Part shown: piece by piece, positions 12,067-21,576 of the stretch
Layout of the letters: every line of letters starts with the position of its first letter
How positions within the stretch are numbered: position 1 is the first letter of the stretch
From: Diphasiastrum complanatum
Lineage: Eukaryota > Streptophyta > Lycopodiopsida > Lycopodiales > Lycopodiaceae
Assembly: GCA_029204225.1 (NCBI GenBank)
Contig: CM055095.1
Location: 29,204,845-29,268,844, forward strand
Length of the DNA: 64,000 nucleotides
Reading direction: 5' to 3'
Notes under the pieces: generated by a model
Databases searched by the model: none
What the model saw: the letters and a program-made list of their open reading frames with translations, nothing else
What the model was told of the DNA's origin: nothing
Program-made: the position numbers and the translations under genes

Positions 12067-13510
12067 CTAAGCAGACATCAAGTCTCAGCTCAGGCGGAGT
12101 GGCTATACACGTTGCTGCTGGACAAAGAGCAACACCACCACCACCACCACCACATGTTGTTGCCACCACTTCAGAGAGGAAGAGAAAGCAAGTTGAACCA
12201 AAGAGGCTACCAACAATGCTTCAACATATTTCTGTCAAAAAGAAAAGATCCTCAAGCCCTCCAAAGAAAGTGAGGGCTATTCTAAAGCCAATAGCTTCTC
12301 CATCACCAACCCCTTCTTCTTCCTCTTCATCTTCCTCTTCTTTCTCTTCATCTTCTTCCTCTTCCTCTTCCAAATCTCTTTCCAAATCTCCTTAGAAATC
12401 AGTTTCTAAATTCCTATCCAAGTCCTCTTCCAAATCTCCTCAAAAATTAGTTTCTAAATCCCCTTTTAAATCTCCTCCCAAGACACAGATTTTAGTTTCT
12501 AAATCCCCTTCCAAATCTCCTCAGAAATCAGTTTCTAAATTCCTATCCAAGTCTCCTTCCAAATCTCCTCAGAGATCAGTTTCTAAATCCCTTCCAAATC
12601 TCCTCCCAAGACACATGAATCAGTTTCTAAATCCCCTACCAAATCTCCTCACAAATCTATTGAGCAGTTCACACAACTGTCTTCTCCACCTCGTCCTACT
12701 GGTGAGTAATTAGATTCATTTTTGAATGTGCAGATCAATACTTTTTTTTTTTTTTCAGAGGATACATTGAGTCGTGTTTTTGTATCTCTTTCCACCTCTC
12801 CTTCATTAACTTTTGTAGATTCGAATACATATGTACAGTACAATCGATTACTTTCCACTCATCTAAAATATTTGGCATTACAATTTTCAATCTCCCCGTA
12901 CAAAAATCAATCATACTTTGACTTTGCTAGACATAGCAGAATTAGAAAATAAAGATAAAATTTTAGGAGATGATGTTGGAGTGGGGATTATTCGGTTCTT
13001 TCTAGAATATCATCAAACACCATTTTTTGTAGAGTCTTAAATCGTGCAAATCCTATGACAGCCCATTTCTTGATGTTCTTGGCAGTCCAAAAATCAAGAA
13101 ATGTGTGTTAGAACTATTGCCTATCCATTTTCTAAATAGTATTCATTATTCCGCTTTTCAAAAATCTTATATTGATGAATACGTAAAAAATGTGAGAACA
13201 AAAGCAGTAACTACCTTGAAACCTCGTTTCACATCCTTTATCTGGCATTTCTTGTCATTGAACTCCACCTTCAACTATGTTTAGACTTTTATCCTGACTC
13301 ACCTCCTAGTTTGTCATTAGAGTGGCCATTGGAGTTTATATGTTTTGTCATTATTTGTAAATATCGACGGTATATGCAACCCAGTGTGCATAAAAATGAA
13401 TTCGATCATGCACACACACAGGGATGCAAAAAAAACTTGTACAGAAGTTAGTTGAAATCTTTCCAATGCCAGGTGCAATGACATACAAGGAACTGGAGAT
13501 GCAAAGGTGA
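12057..13510 (+). pseudogene. Degraded spliced gene whose product starts with a histone H3-like tail
   Basis: The ATG at 12057 opens MARTKQTSSLSSGGVA. Its first seven residues equal the start of histone H3, and the Ser and Gly-Gly spacing of the H3 tail also continues. The next Met upstream (12042) would hide this tail, and the ATG at 12057 sits directly after the last repeat arm, so I prefer 12057. After the tail come a proline run, basic clusters (ERKRKQ, KKKRSS) that could be nuclear localisation signals, and a long serine run. A stop at 12393-12395 follows, and the same frame continues as SKSP-type repeats to about 12600, where a frame change occurs. A 57-nt candidate intron (12702-12758, G|GTGAGT...TTTCAG|AG) leads in phase to EDTLSRVFVSLSTSPS. 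Open segments in changing frames then run to about 13281 and to a final stop at 13508-13510 (AMTYKELEMQR). I know no family for the rest. At least three frame breaks mean this copy is probably dead. Confidence 0.55.
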
Positions 13511-13531
13511 TTTTCATATTTTTAAATTTGA

Positions 13532-13700
13532 GATATCGATTAAGCGTGCATTTTAATATTTCATAAATAGCTGACTTTCAAGGCGTGCGTTGAAACAATA
13601 TCTCTCTGTTTTTCTTTTACAATTTCTGATATCGATTCAACGCGCACATGCAACGTTTGTAGAATTTTGTTCATCACCTCACACGCTGAAACATCTACAA
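13532..13700. repeat. Two further inverted-motif pairs downstream of the H3-tail-like gene
   Basis: Forward motifs lie at 13532-13550 and 13628-13646, the latter identical to the 19-mer at 11075. A reverse motif lies at 13584-13602, and a weaker reverse copy begins at about 13680 (CACACGCTGAAAC). Within-pair distances are again 52 bp. The array stops at the exact point where the copia LTR homology begins (13701). Confidence 0.8.
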
Positions 13701-15810
13701 CATTTAATAATTGTTTTTATCAATTCATTCAGATAGTTCCGTTGCATGTGTTATCACACACAAATATCAGAGTTCTCATTCTATAGCCAGTTGAACTTTT
13801 CACTTCATGCGATTGCACTCCTTGTGGATATTAATCATAGTACATTTTGTCTCCACTCAATTGTTGTTTTATTGCGCATTCTTTATTCCTTCATTTTGAA
13901 CGTTTTACTGCTAACTGTGGCACTTTCGATTCATGCACCAAGCTCGCTCAGTAATACCAGTGATTTTTGAAATGGTATCAGAGCTCTACTAATCTACAAC
14001 CAGCTACTCACCTCAGTTCAATGGTGTAGCTAAGAAGAAGAATCAGGCACTCATTGCAAGTGCCAAGAGCATGCTGGCCCTTGCCTCTCTTCCAAAGAAA
14101 TTATGGGCAAAAGCTGTTACTACAGTAGCCTATTTACAAAACCGATCCATTATAATGGCCTTGAATGGCAAGACACCTTATCAGGTGTGGACAGGATCGA
14201 AGCCATCACTCACAAATATTAGAGTGTTTGGATGCAAAGTTTTCAATCAGATCTCTGTTGATCAATAGAAAAATCTGACCCAAGGATCAAACAATCAAAT
14301 CCAACCCTAGGGCCGACCATTTAAAATCCAATTCAAGGGCCAAACAACAATAGATCAATTTTTATTGGCTACTCTCCAGATAAGATCGACAAGCATTCAC
14401 GAACAAAAATGTCATTTTTTTGAAAGATCAATTTTTCGACCACAAAGAGAAAGCTACAACAAAATCCGACCCAAGGGTCAAAATCAAAAAATCAATACTG
14501 ACTAAGAAAATGAGTCAGAATCTCAACAGATTGAATCACATCAGAGAGTTGAATTTCAATTAAGAAGAACAAATCGACCCAGATAGCCTCCATCCCGGTT
14601 TATGAATGATTTAGTCTGCTACTTTGTGTAGGAATCAAATACAACTTCTGAGGCAAAGTCAATTACCGATGCTAACACCAAATATGTATTACTAAATATG
14701 AATGGTTTCTATCCAAACTTGGCAGACTCGAATTTCATTTCAAGTCTGTATCGGATTTCTTCATTAACTCCACTCTTTATGTAGATGATACTCTCTTATT
14801 CAGTATCCATTTGAATCTGATAAAAGATCTAAAATGCAAGTTAGCATTGGAGTTCAAAAGGCCTGATATGGAGTACAAAAATCGACCCAACAGAACAAAT
14901 CTGATGGTAGCAGATTACTTCATGATGGCTCTGACAAAAGAGCACCACCCCTCAGATTCAACGACCAGTTAAATCTGAAAATCAAAGTTTTTCAGGATCT
15001 ACATTAAGGGAGAGTGTTGGAATTCAATGCACAGCCTCAAATCCATTTTTTAATGAGAATCCTGAAGACTTTACAGAATCCAGAAGACAAAAGGCTCAAA
15101 TTTTTTAGAAAATTGAAAAATCCAGTATCGCAAATTTTCGATCCAATGTCAAACCTAACAAAAAGAGATATTTCAACCTTGGATCAGATCAAATCAAGGC
15201 AAAATGATCCGAGCATCTTCAACCCTTGATCGGATCAAATCGAGTTTGATTTTTCTGACCCTGAAAATTTCGACCCTGGCTATATTTTTGACCCAGTGTA
15301 AAAAAAATTGTTCCTTTGTATATTTTTTGATACTTTGTAAAGTTCAATACTGTCGATCTGAAATTTCGACTATATTTTTGACCTAGTGTAAAAAAAATTG
15401 ATCATTTGTTCGCGTTGACAGTCCGCCTACATTATACATATAGTTATAGTTCTGAGGCGGTTGTAATAACTATATAAAATATCAACTATAGATATTTTGA
15501 GTACTATATCAAGATAAGTATGTTCATCAGAAAACTTCTTCAGATCTTCTGATACTAAAACATCTGATAATTGTTTCTATCAATTCATTCTAATAATTTT
15601 GTTGCATGTGTTATCACACACAACAATTAGAGTTCTCATTTTGTAGCCAGTTGAAGTTTTCACTTCATGCAATTGTACTCCTTGTGGATTAATATCAGAG
15701 TACATTTTGTCTCCACTCAGTTGTTGTTTCATTGCGCAATCTTTTTTCCTTCGTTTTGAATGTTCTACTGCTAACTGTGGCGCTTCCGATCCATGCACCA
15801 AGCTCGCTCA
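13701..15810 (+). mobile_element. Internally deleted Ty1/copia element with LTR remnants and primer-binding site
   Basis: A 250-bp direct repeat (13701-13950 and 15561-15810) is the shared end of two LTRs. The 3' LTR runs from TGTTGGAATTC at 15015 to CTCGCTCA at 15810. It is preceded by the polypurine tract AAGGGAGAG (15006-15014). TGGTATCAGAGC at 13973-13984 is the standard initiator-Met tRNA primer site of copia elements. The 5' LTR lacks its first part. Gag and protease are missing: integrase-type coding starts only about 20 bp after the primer site. The element is oriented plus, and a related element lies at 31.5-34.65 kb on minus. Confidence 0.85.
13990..14268 (+). pseudogene. Copia integrase fragment
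   Basis: The frame reads a YSPQFNGVA-type stretch, then SMLALASLPKKLWAKAV, AYLQNRSI, LNGKTPYQVWTGSKPS and IRVFGCKVF. This is the C-terminal half of the copia integrase core, where the catalytic Glu normally lies at a GVAERKN-type site; here the text is GVAKKKN, so that Glu position is changed. After 14268 only eroded scraps of reverse transcriptase-like coding remain before the polypurine tract. Confidence 0.8.
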
Positions 15811-16035
15811 ATCTTTTTAAACTGTTGGATTGCAACTTCTCCATGGATTCTAGCATATCTTGGTTTGAGTCCCAAAGACTAGTGACTGTAGCATTCAACT
15901 TTGATATAACATGTTTGAGTGCATTGTTTTCAGCACTAATATGTTGCACATAATGAAGCAATTGTTGATTTGCACGTTACAATTGTTGATTAGCAAAATA
16001 AAATTGCTAATTAAGACAAGATATGCTATGCATTC
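15811..16035. other. Spacer between two LTR elements with a short minus-strand open frame
   Basis: A minus-strand frame (15695-15961, overlapping the LTR) encodes a helical-looking stretch with YVQHISAENNALKHVIS. It may be coiled coil, but I recognise no family. Nothing else is seen. Confidence 0.25.
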
Positions 16036-17553
16036 TGTTGGAGGGTTTGCAAATATCAAGACAATCCTAACCCTAGTTAATAAGTGAGAGAGATTTGGCA
16101 CCCTGCGTGTGTAAGTCCAACTTGATGATTACATAGAGATTTGATTAGTTGAAAGTCAATAAAAGGAATTTAGGCCTTTTTGCGGGACTTTTAATGTCGC
16201 AGGGCCTAAATGTCAAGTTAGTGAATAAAGTTGGGTTTCCCTCCAATTTGAATGGGGTCCTCTCACTCTTTTTTTGAATTTGAATAATTAGGGAGGTGGA
16301 AATGGACCAATAGAATTCAGACGCCAGGGGTCCTCCTCTCCACTATAAAAAATGACCAACTCGAGTTTCCTACACATTTACATATCTTCATTTCAATAAA
16401 GCAGATTGGTTCTCTTGTGAAATGGATTTATGAACGTCCTTGCTCTCTATCACTTTTTCTCCACCTCTCATGCTTTTATTGTGTTTGCTAGTTGTTGGAT
16501 CTGATTGTTATTGGGATTACATATTTTTATACTTTTTATGAGAGAGAAAGGGAGAGAGAGAAAGAGTAAGCTATCTTCATTGTGGATTTTAGTGTTAATA
16601 ATTGTAGTGTTAATGCTAAGGGTTAATGGATGTTAGAATTAGATGTGGATCTTCCATTCATGGGAACGAATCTATGCGTGACAACTAACTTCATCTCCTT
16701 GATGCTAGATTGATTAGATCTTGGGTTGAGGATAGGCAAGGAAAGAAACCCACTACAATTTTGCCGTCGATGCCGGGGAGCTACCCCAATTTTTCAGTTT
16801 GCAGCATTTTTGTTGGATGGTTAGCTTGCATTAGGCATCTTGTCGTGGCATGAATAGTGTTAAATCTGCATTTAGGATTAGTTTGGGAGTGATTTTGCTT
16901 GATTTGAGTGGATTTGCTTGTTTAAAATCTAATCTGATTGTGAAACAGAGAAAGCTATTCAAATCACCTATCTTAAGGTCCATTTGGATCTGAGATATCA
17001 GAAAAAACAACAAAAATGGATCAAATCTGTCAGATTTTGGTCAAAAGGAGACAAAAATTGTCATCAGAACTGATAACTTTTTGCCCTCTATTAGGAAACA
17101 TTCACCGAGTTGCAGGAACCTTCGGTTTTGATCACAGAGCCTTCAGTTTGAAGGGCAAACAATCCTTTCTAGCAGATTTCCAGAAACATCAGAAAAACCA
17201 CCAAAAAATCACCAAAACCCTAAGTATTAGCACAAAAGTTAACTCGAGTTGAACGAAAAATCCATCAAGAGCCACTTTTTGTGCTGGATTTGAATAATCT
17301 ATTAAAGTACTTTGTGTTGGAGCATCTTGGGAAAAGTGAACAAAAAAATATCACCCTACCGATATAGCATAGACAATTTCCTAATGAAGCAGCCGTGATA
17401 GATGGCGGTTCGGGAGTTAACCTGATTTCTGCAAAGCTATGTGCAAAGTGGGGCCTTACAAAGATAAAGCCTATGACTTTTGCCATTAAGTTGGCTAATC
17501 AAACGACAGTTCGTCCGCGAGGAATGGTTGAAGATATACTTGTCAGAATCGCC
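16036..17553 (+). mobile_element. Athila/Tat-like Ty3/gypsy element, 5' LTR and gag-protease remnant
   Basis: A putative LTR runs from TGTTGGAGGG at 16036 to CACTACA ending at 16757. It contains a TATA box at 16344-16350 and AATAAA at 16395-16400. Directly after it comes attttgccgtcgatgccggg, which closely resembles the GGCGCCGTTGCCGGGGA-type segment that follows the LTR in plant Athila/Tat elements. Gag coding is not readable. A protease scrap lies at about 17402-17553. No 3' LTR is seen, so the element is truncated. Confidence 0.65.
17402..17553 (+). pseudogene. Gypsy-type aspartic protease fragment
   Basis: The frame contains DGGSGVNLISAKLCAKWGL, then IKLANQTTVRPRGMVEDILV. The layout matches the plant gypsy protease: active-site D-x-G-(A/S) followed by NL, then a LAD/LAN-type motif and a (H/R)P-x-G-x-x-E-D-(V/I)-L-V motif. 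The active-site triplet reads DGGSG, one residue longer than DSGA-type sites, and the frame stops right after. Confidence 0.7.
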
Positions 17554-17982
17554 TGAGTATGAAGATGTTTGCCTAGTACGACGCCGCGATGCGGAAGGCG
17601 AGTCAGGAATGATGATCTCGCTGCATGGATGACGTCGACTATGTGAGCTTGATGCTTGTTGAGACGACTCTGCCGATGCTTCTTCATAGATAGAGAGCAC
17701 GACGTCCATACAAAAACCATGGATTTTATTATTAAGGTGGAAGGTTGCTAGGAGTGACAACATCTGGCCAACAACAAATTGATGCTTGGTATTGCTCTTG
17801 ATAGCTCGTTTGAGCTCTCCAAATACAGTCTTGAACCAGTTATATGGTTCTTGAGGGGCCTTGGCTATCTTGGCTTGGGACTCAACTATCCTATGCAAAA
17901 TTTGGGAAGTAATACGATCTTTCCTGAGGTTGCCAACCATCAGGAAATTGTTGAGGAGTTGAGCAGGGCCAAGACCAGCCAC
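17437..17982 (-). CDS. Unrecognised open reading frame of 181 codons
   Basis: The frame opens with MAGLGPAQLLNNFLMVGNLRK and has a Ser- and Arg-rich middle (SSQQASSSHSRRHPC). Its 3' third overlaps the gypsy protease scrap on the other strand, so that part at least is fortuitous. The first 140 codons have a normal-looking composition and could be a transposon gag or accessory protein. No motif supports a function. Confidence 0.2.
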   Translation of the reverse strand: MAGLGPAQLLNNFLMVGNLRKDRITSQILHRIVESQAKIAKAPQEPYNWFKTVFGELKRAIKSNTKHQFVVGQMLSLLATFHLNNKIHGFCMDVVLSIYEEASAESSQQASSSHSRRHPCSEIIIPDSPSASRRRTRQTSSYSGDSDKYIFNHSSRTNCRLISQLNGKSHRLYLCKAPLCT

Positions 17983-17999
17983 AATTAGATACCAACCCT

Positions 18000-18901
18000 A
18001 TTATCAAAAAATCACATAAGCGAGGGGAGTTTCTTGATACTTGGGTCTCAATACTAGCCTACATAACCACCACACAATGGTTCCAACTCTTATCGAACTA
18101 GACCATTTTTAATATTGGCTCCAACTTTTATTCAACTCAATCTAGCATCTAAAAGGCATAGGGACAATGGAGGACAAGCTTCCAACCAATTTTCACGTGT
18201 TCTTGCCACATGGCACTATGCAAGAATTCCATGTGGCATTCTTTGAATCTCATATTTAAAAAGAGAACTTTAGATTTCATACATATACATGTAAACCTTC
18301 TTGTTTCTCTTGATCGCATGAATCGGGACAAGTGCTATGGCTCGCACATGCAATATCACGAGGTCATACTCCCATGGTGGATTGCACGTAGGCTCATAGT
18401 TGTACGGTCCATGCAAAACCTTGTTTGTAACCTTTTGTGACGTGTGGATCAATCACATTCATACATACGAAGCATTTGTTGTAAGTCAATGAAATCTCAC
18501 CACATGGCAAAAGTTCATTGGTACGACAACGCCAAACTTGCTCATGCCAAAAAGTGACTCCCCAACCTTAATGGATACCTTGCGACTATTATGCACCTTT
18601 TTGAACATATTAAAAAGCAGAATATATATGTACCTTTTTCCAAATGTAGGTGCTGCTCTTTCCACCCTGCGCGTCCATATGGTTGCCAAGTGGCACTTCC
18701 AGAGTGGTCAATCAGAGTCAAACTGCTTATTACGCCTCATAATGTACATGTGAAAAAAATCAAGGTACTCACGCAATGGAATGCGTGGGTTAGAGGACAT
18801 TCAGACCGGTTCGACTTTCCAAAAAAATTTAGGCTTGGCCCCCTGAATGTCCTCTGCTCGGCACCTTCCATAATAAGTAAAAGATAAATTGTTTGTAACA
18901 A

Positions 18902-18938
<37 letters not shown>

Positions 18939-19619
18939 TTTGAAAGAGATTTTGTGTGAAGAGAGAGAGGGTTTGTCCTTGATGCTACCCCACCACACAT
19001 ATGTCTCCCTTAACACACATTGCTCCACACACGTCCCCCTTATTTTTTTCTATCTCTACCCCGTTAACGACATTAACGTGAATGGGTGTTAAGCCCAAAA
19101 CAGAGACGTGCTTCCAAGATGCGAGGCTTGAGCCTTGAGTCCTAGTCACAAAAACTCGACAAATACAAACAACCCAATTGTTAAAATTCATTTTTCACAG
19201 CTTCGTTTTAGATTTATAGATTTTTTATATGGCTCAAACTCAACTACTTTTAATTATAAATCTTATGTTTTAATATTTTATCTTAACCTTATATCTATTT
19301 TGTAATAGTTTTATGGGTTTTTTATAAGGTTAGTTTGAAACTTTTTGACGAGCACTCGTCTTGACCCAACTAGATGATGATGCCCTACATCAGCAATTGT
19401 ACTTGGTGATCTGCCAAATCTATCAAGTCTATTTGAAAGCTTTGTATGAATATTGTTAAATCTTGCTTTATGTATGAGTTTATATACTTCCAAAAGGATT
19501 ACTTTACTCATCATCATCATCATCAATATCCCGTCTATATACTTCCTCTTTGTAGGCCGGCTGGCTGCGCAATATTAATAATCATACCACCAACGCTCTT
19601 TTCTCCCTTTTATTTCTTT

Positions 19620-19658
<39 letters not shown>

Positions 19659-21540
19659 TGATCGAGTCTGGGTGTGCTTATTAGGGGGCTATGGCTGATG
19701 CTGAGGGAGGGTGAGCTGCAGCACGGAATCGGGCTCATCATCTTGCTCTCGAGAGAGTGTCAATGGTCATGCCTCCTGATTATTATATTGCAATAATGAT
19801 TATTGTAGTCTATTGGGAGGAGAGCACCCACATGATCGAGCTCACCATATTGCCCAAGATTTCACAAGTTCTCAGCCCACAAAGTTGTGTGAGAGTAGAG
19901 CTCTGGTGTTGTTCAATGTTGAGTGGTGAAAGGAGGTGGAGATATGGAGGTTGACTGTGGAAGGAGAGCAGATGGATAGAGGTTGACTGTTGGAAATGTA
20001 AGTTGGGGGTATCTTTTGGGGGTGGGGTGAAGGCTGAATATAGTAAAGATTAAATCTGAAAGGGAAGAAGGGACTGGTCAGTCAGTGGTCACAGTGCATA
20101 AAGCTCAAATGCAGCTTACATTAACATTGAACAATGAACATCTTAGCTAGAGGAGTTGATTGAAGACAAAGATGATTATTGATGTAAGAAGGAAGGGGAG
20201 TTACCTAGAGCTGAAGGAAGGGGAGTTAATTAGAGCTGAAACATAGTTACATAGCTATGTAGAATGAGTCTTGACTGTTGACTGTTGAGTCTTGATGTAA
20301 TTTTGGGTCTAGACTCTATTATCTGAGTGTTTTGGTGGCTGTCCTTTCCGCCTGCTGTGATAAGACAAGGCAATTGAAAGGATTGACTGACACAGTCAGA
20401 AGGAAACTGCAACCGATCGAACAGCCTTCTTATTGCCCAATGCCCAAGCAAGCTGCGATGGCAGGGGTTGAGACTTGAAAGTTGAAAGTTGAGACTCGAG
20501 AAAGAGAGAGAGAGAGAGAGATGCCTGGCAGAGAAGATAGGTATCATTAATCATGAAAAGAAAGGACTTCAAAGGAGTGGATTGAGAATCGAGATCCTTG
20601 AAGAGAAGGCGTGGTAGGGACAGAAATGCACGCCTCACAATCCCCTAGATGCACTGTGCAGCACTGCAGTTTGTGGAGTACGTCCACCCCTTTCGCTCAC
20701 ATGGGCGTGGCACGGGCCCACAACTCCGGCATTTCAAAGAGCTCTTTCATCTTTATTCCTTCGTCATCTCTCTTTCACCGTCACTGCCTACGCCACGGCA
20801 GTGATGGCACTCTCTTCATCTTTCCAATCGCACCAGTCACAACTTCTCACAAGGCTCAAGCGATCCAGCAGCAAGATGTAACTAAGTAGGTACCAAAAAT
20901 AAAATCCCATCTTCCTTGTCAATGGCCATTCTTTCTACAGCCTCCTGTCCGTCCTCGGTGCTCATCCCTTCCGTGTTCATTTCCTTGGTTTTGTCACCTT
21001 CTGGTTACTTGATCTCACCGCCCCACATGGTCAACCCAGTTCCCTACTCCCTCTCTCTTTCTACTTGGCAAGGATCCACCACTCCAGATTTGTTATAACT
21101 ACTCTTATCTGCTTGTCGATTTTCTCGTCTAGGATAATCATTGTAAGAACATCTTTTTCTGGCTATAGCCCTTTGGATACTCTGCCCACTGGATGCGGAT
21201 TGGTTCTGAGCTTTGTCTCCAATCACAGAAAATGGGCTAGAAAGGGTATCCCGTGTTAGATCATCCACTATGTGCTCTTCTGGGAATATAGTTTTTTTAT
21301 CTGAGGAATCGGTCTTCCTCCGAGAAATGCTTTTGAGCCTGGGTTCCGATCAATTTTTGAGCCTCCTGGTCTGGTGAGGAATATCCCCTTTCAGGATTAG
21401 GATCTTTGCTCAATGCCTGTGATCTGAAATCAAATGATTCGAGGCAGAATTTTATCCCGGATGCTTGATCGAATGTTTTCATGACAAATCATCTATTTGC
21501 TACGCATTTTGCAAATCTTGCAAGGACTTGGGCTAGAGAC
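18000..21540. other. Long stretch without a recognised gene
   Basis: Short frames only. The stretch contains microsatellites at about 18907-18934 (GT) and 19624-19655 (CT), and a less AT-rich, pyrimidine-rich zone around 20600-21500. No B3, auxin-response or other ARF N-terminal domain can be read in any frame, although this lies directly upstream of the ARF exons. It could be intron of the ARF gene or the remains of other repeats. Confidence 0.4.
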
Positions 21541-21576
21541 ATGTGAAGAAAGTCTATTTTGCCATGGCTTATTCAG

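Noticed and set aside
11992-12273. Histidine-rich frame overlapping the H3-tail-like ORF
   Set aside because: The histidines come from the CCA run that encodes prolines in the better frame, which also has NLS-like clusters and continues downstream.
10989-13697. CRISPR-like array
   Set aside because: The repeats alternate in orientation, the genome is a plant, and there are no regular spacers or cas genes.
18000-21540. Possible ARF B3 or dimerisation exons
   Set aside because: I looked for the conserved B3 and auxin-response text in open frames and found none; the frames there are short and unconserved.
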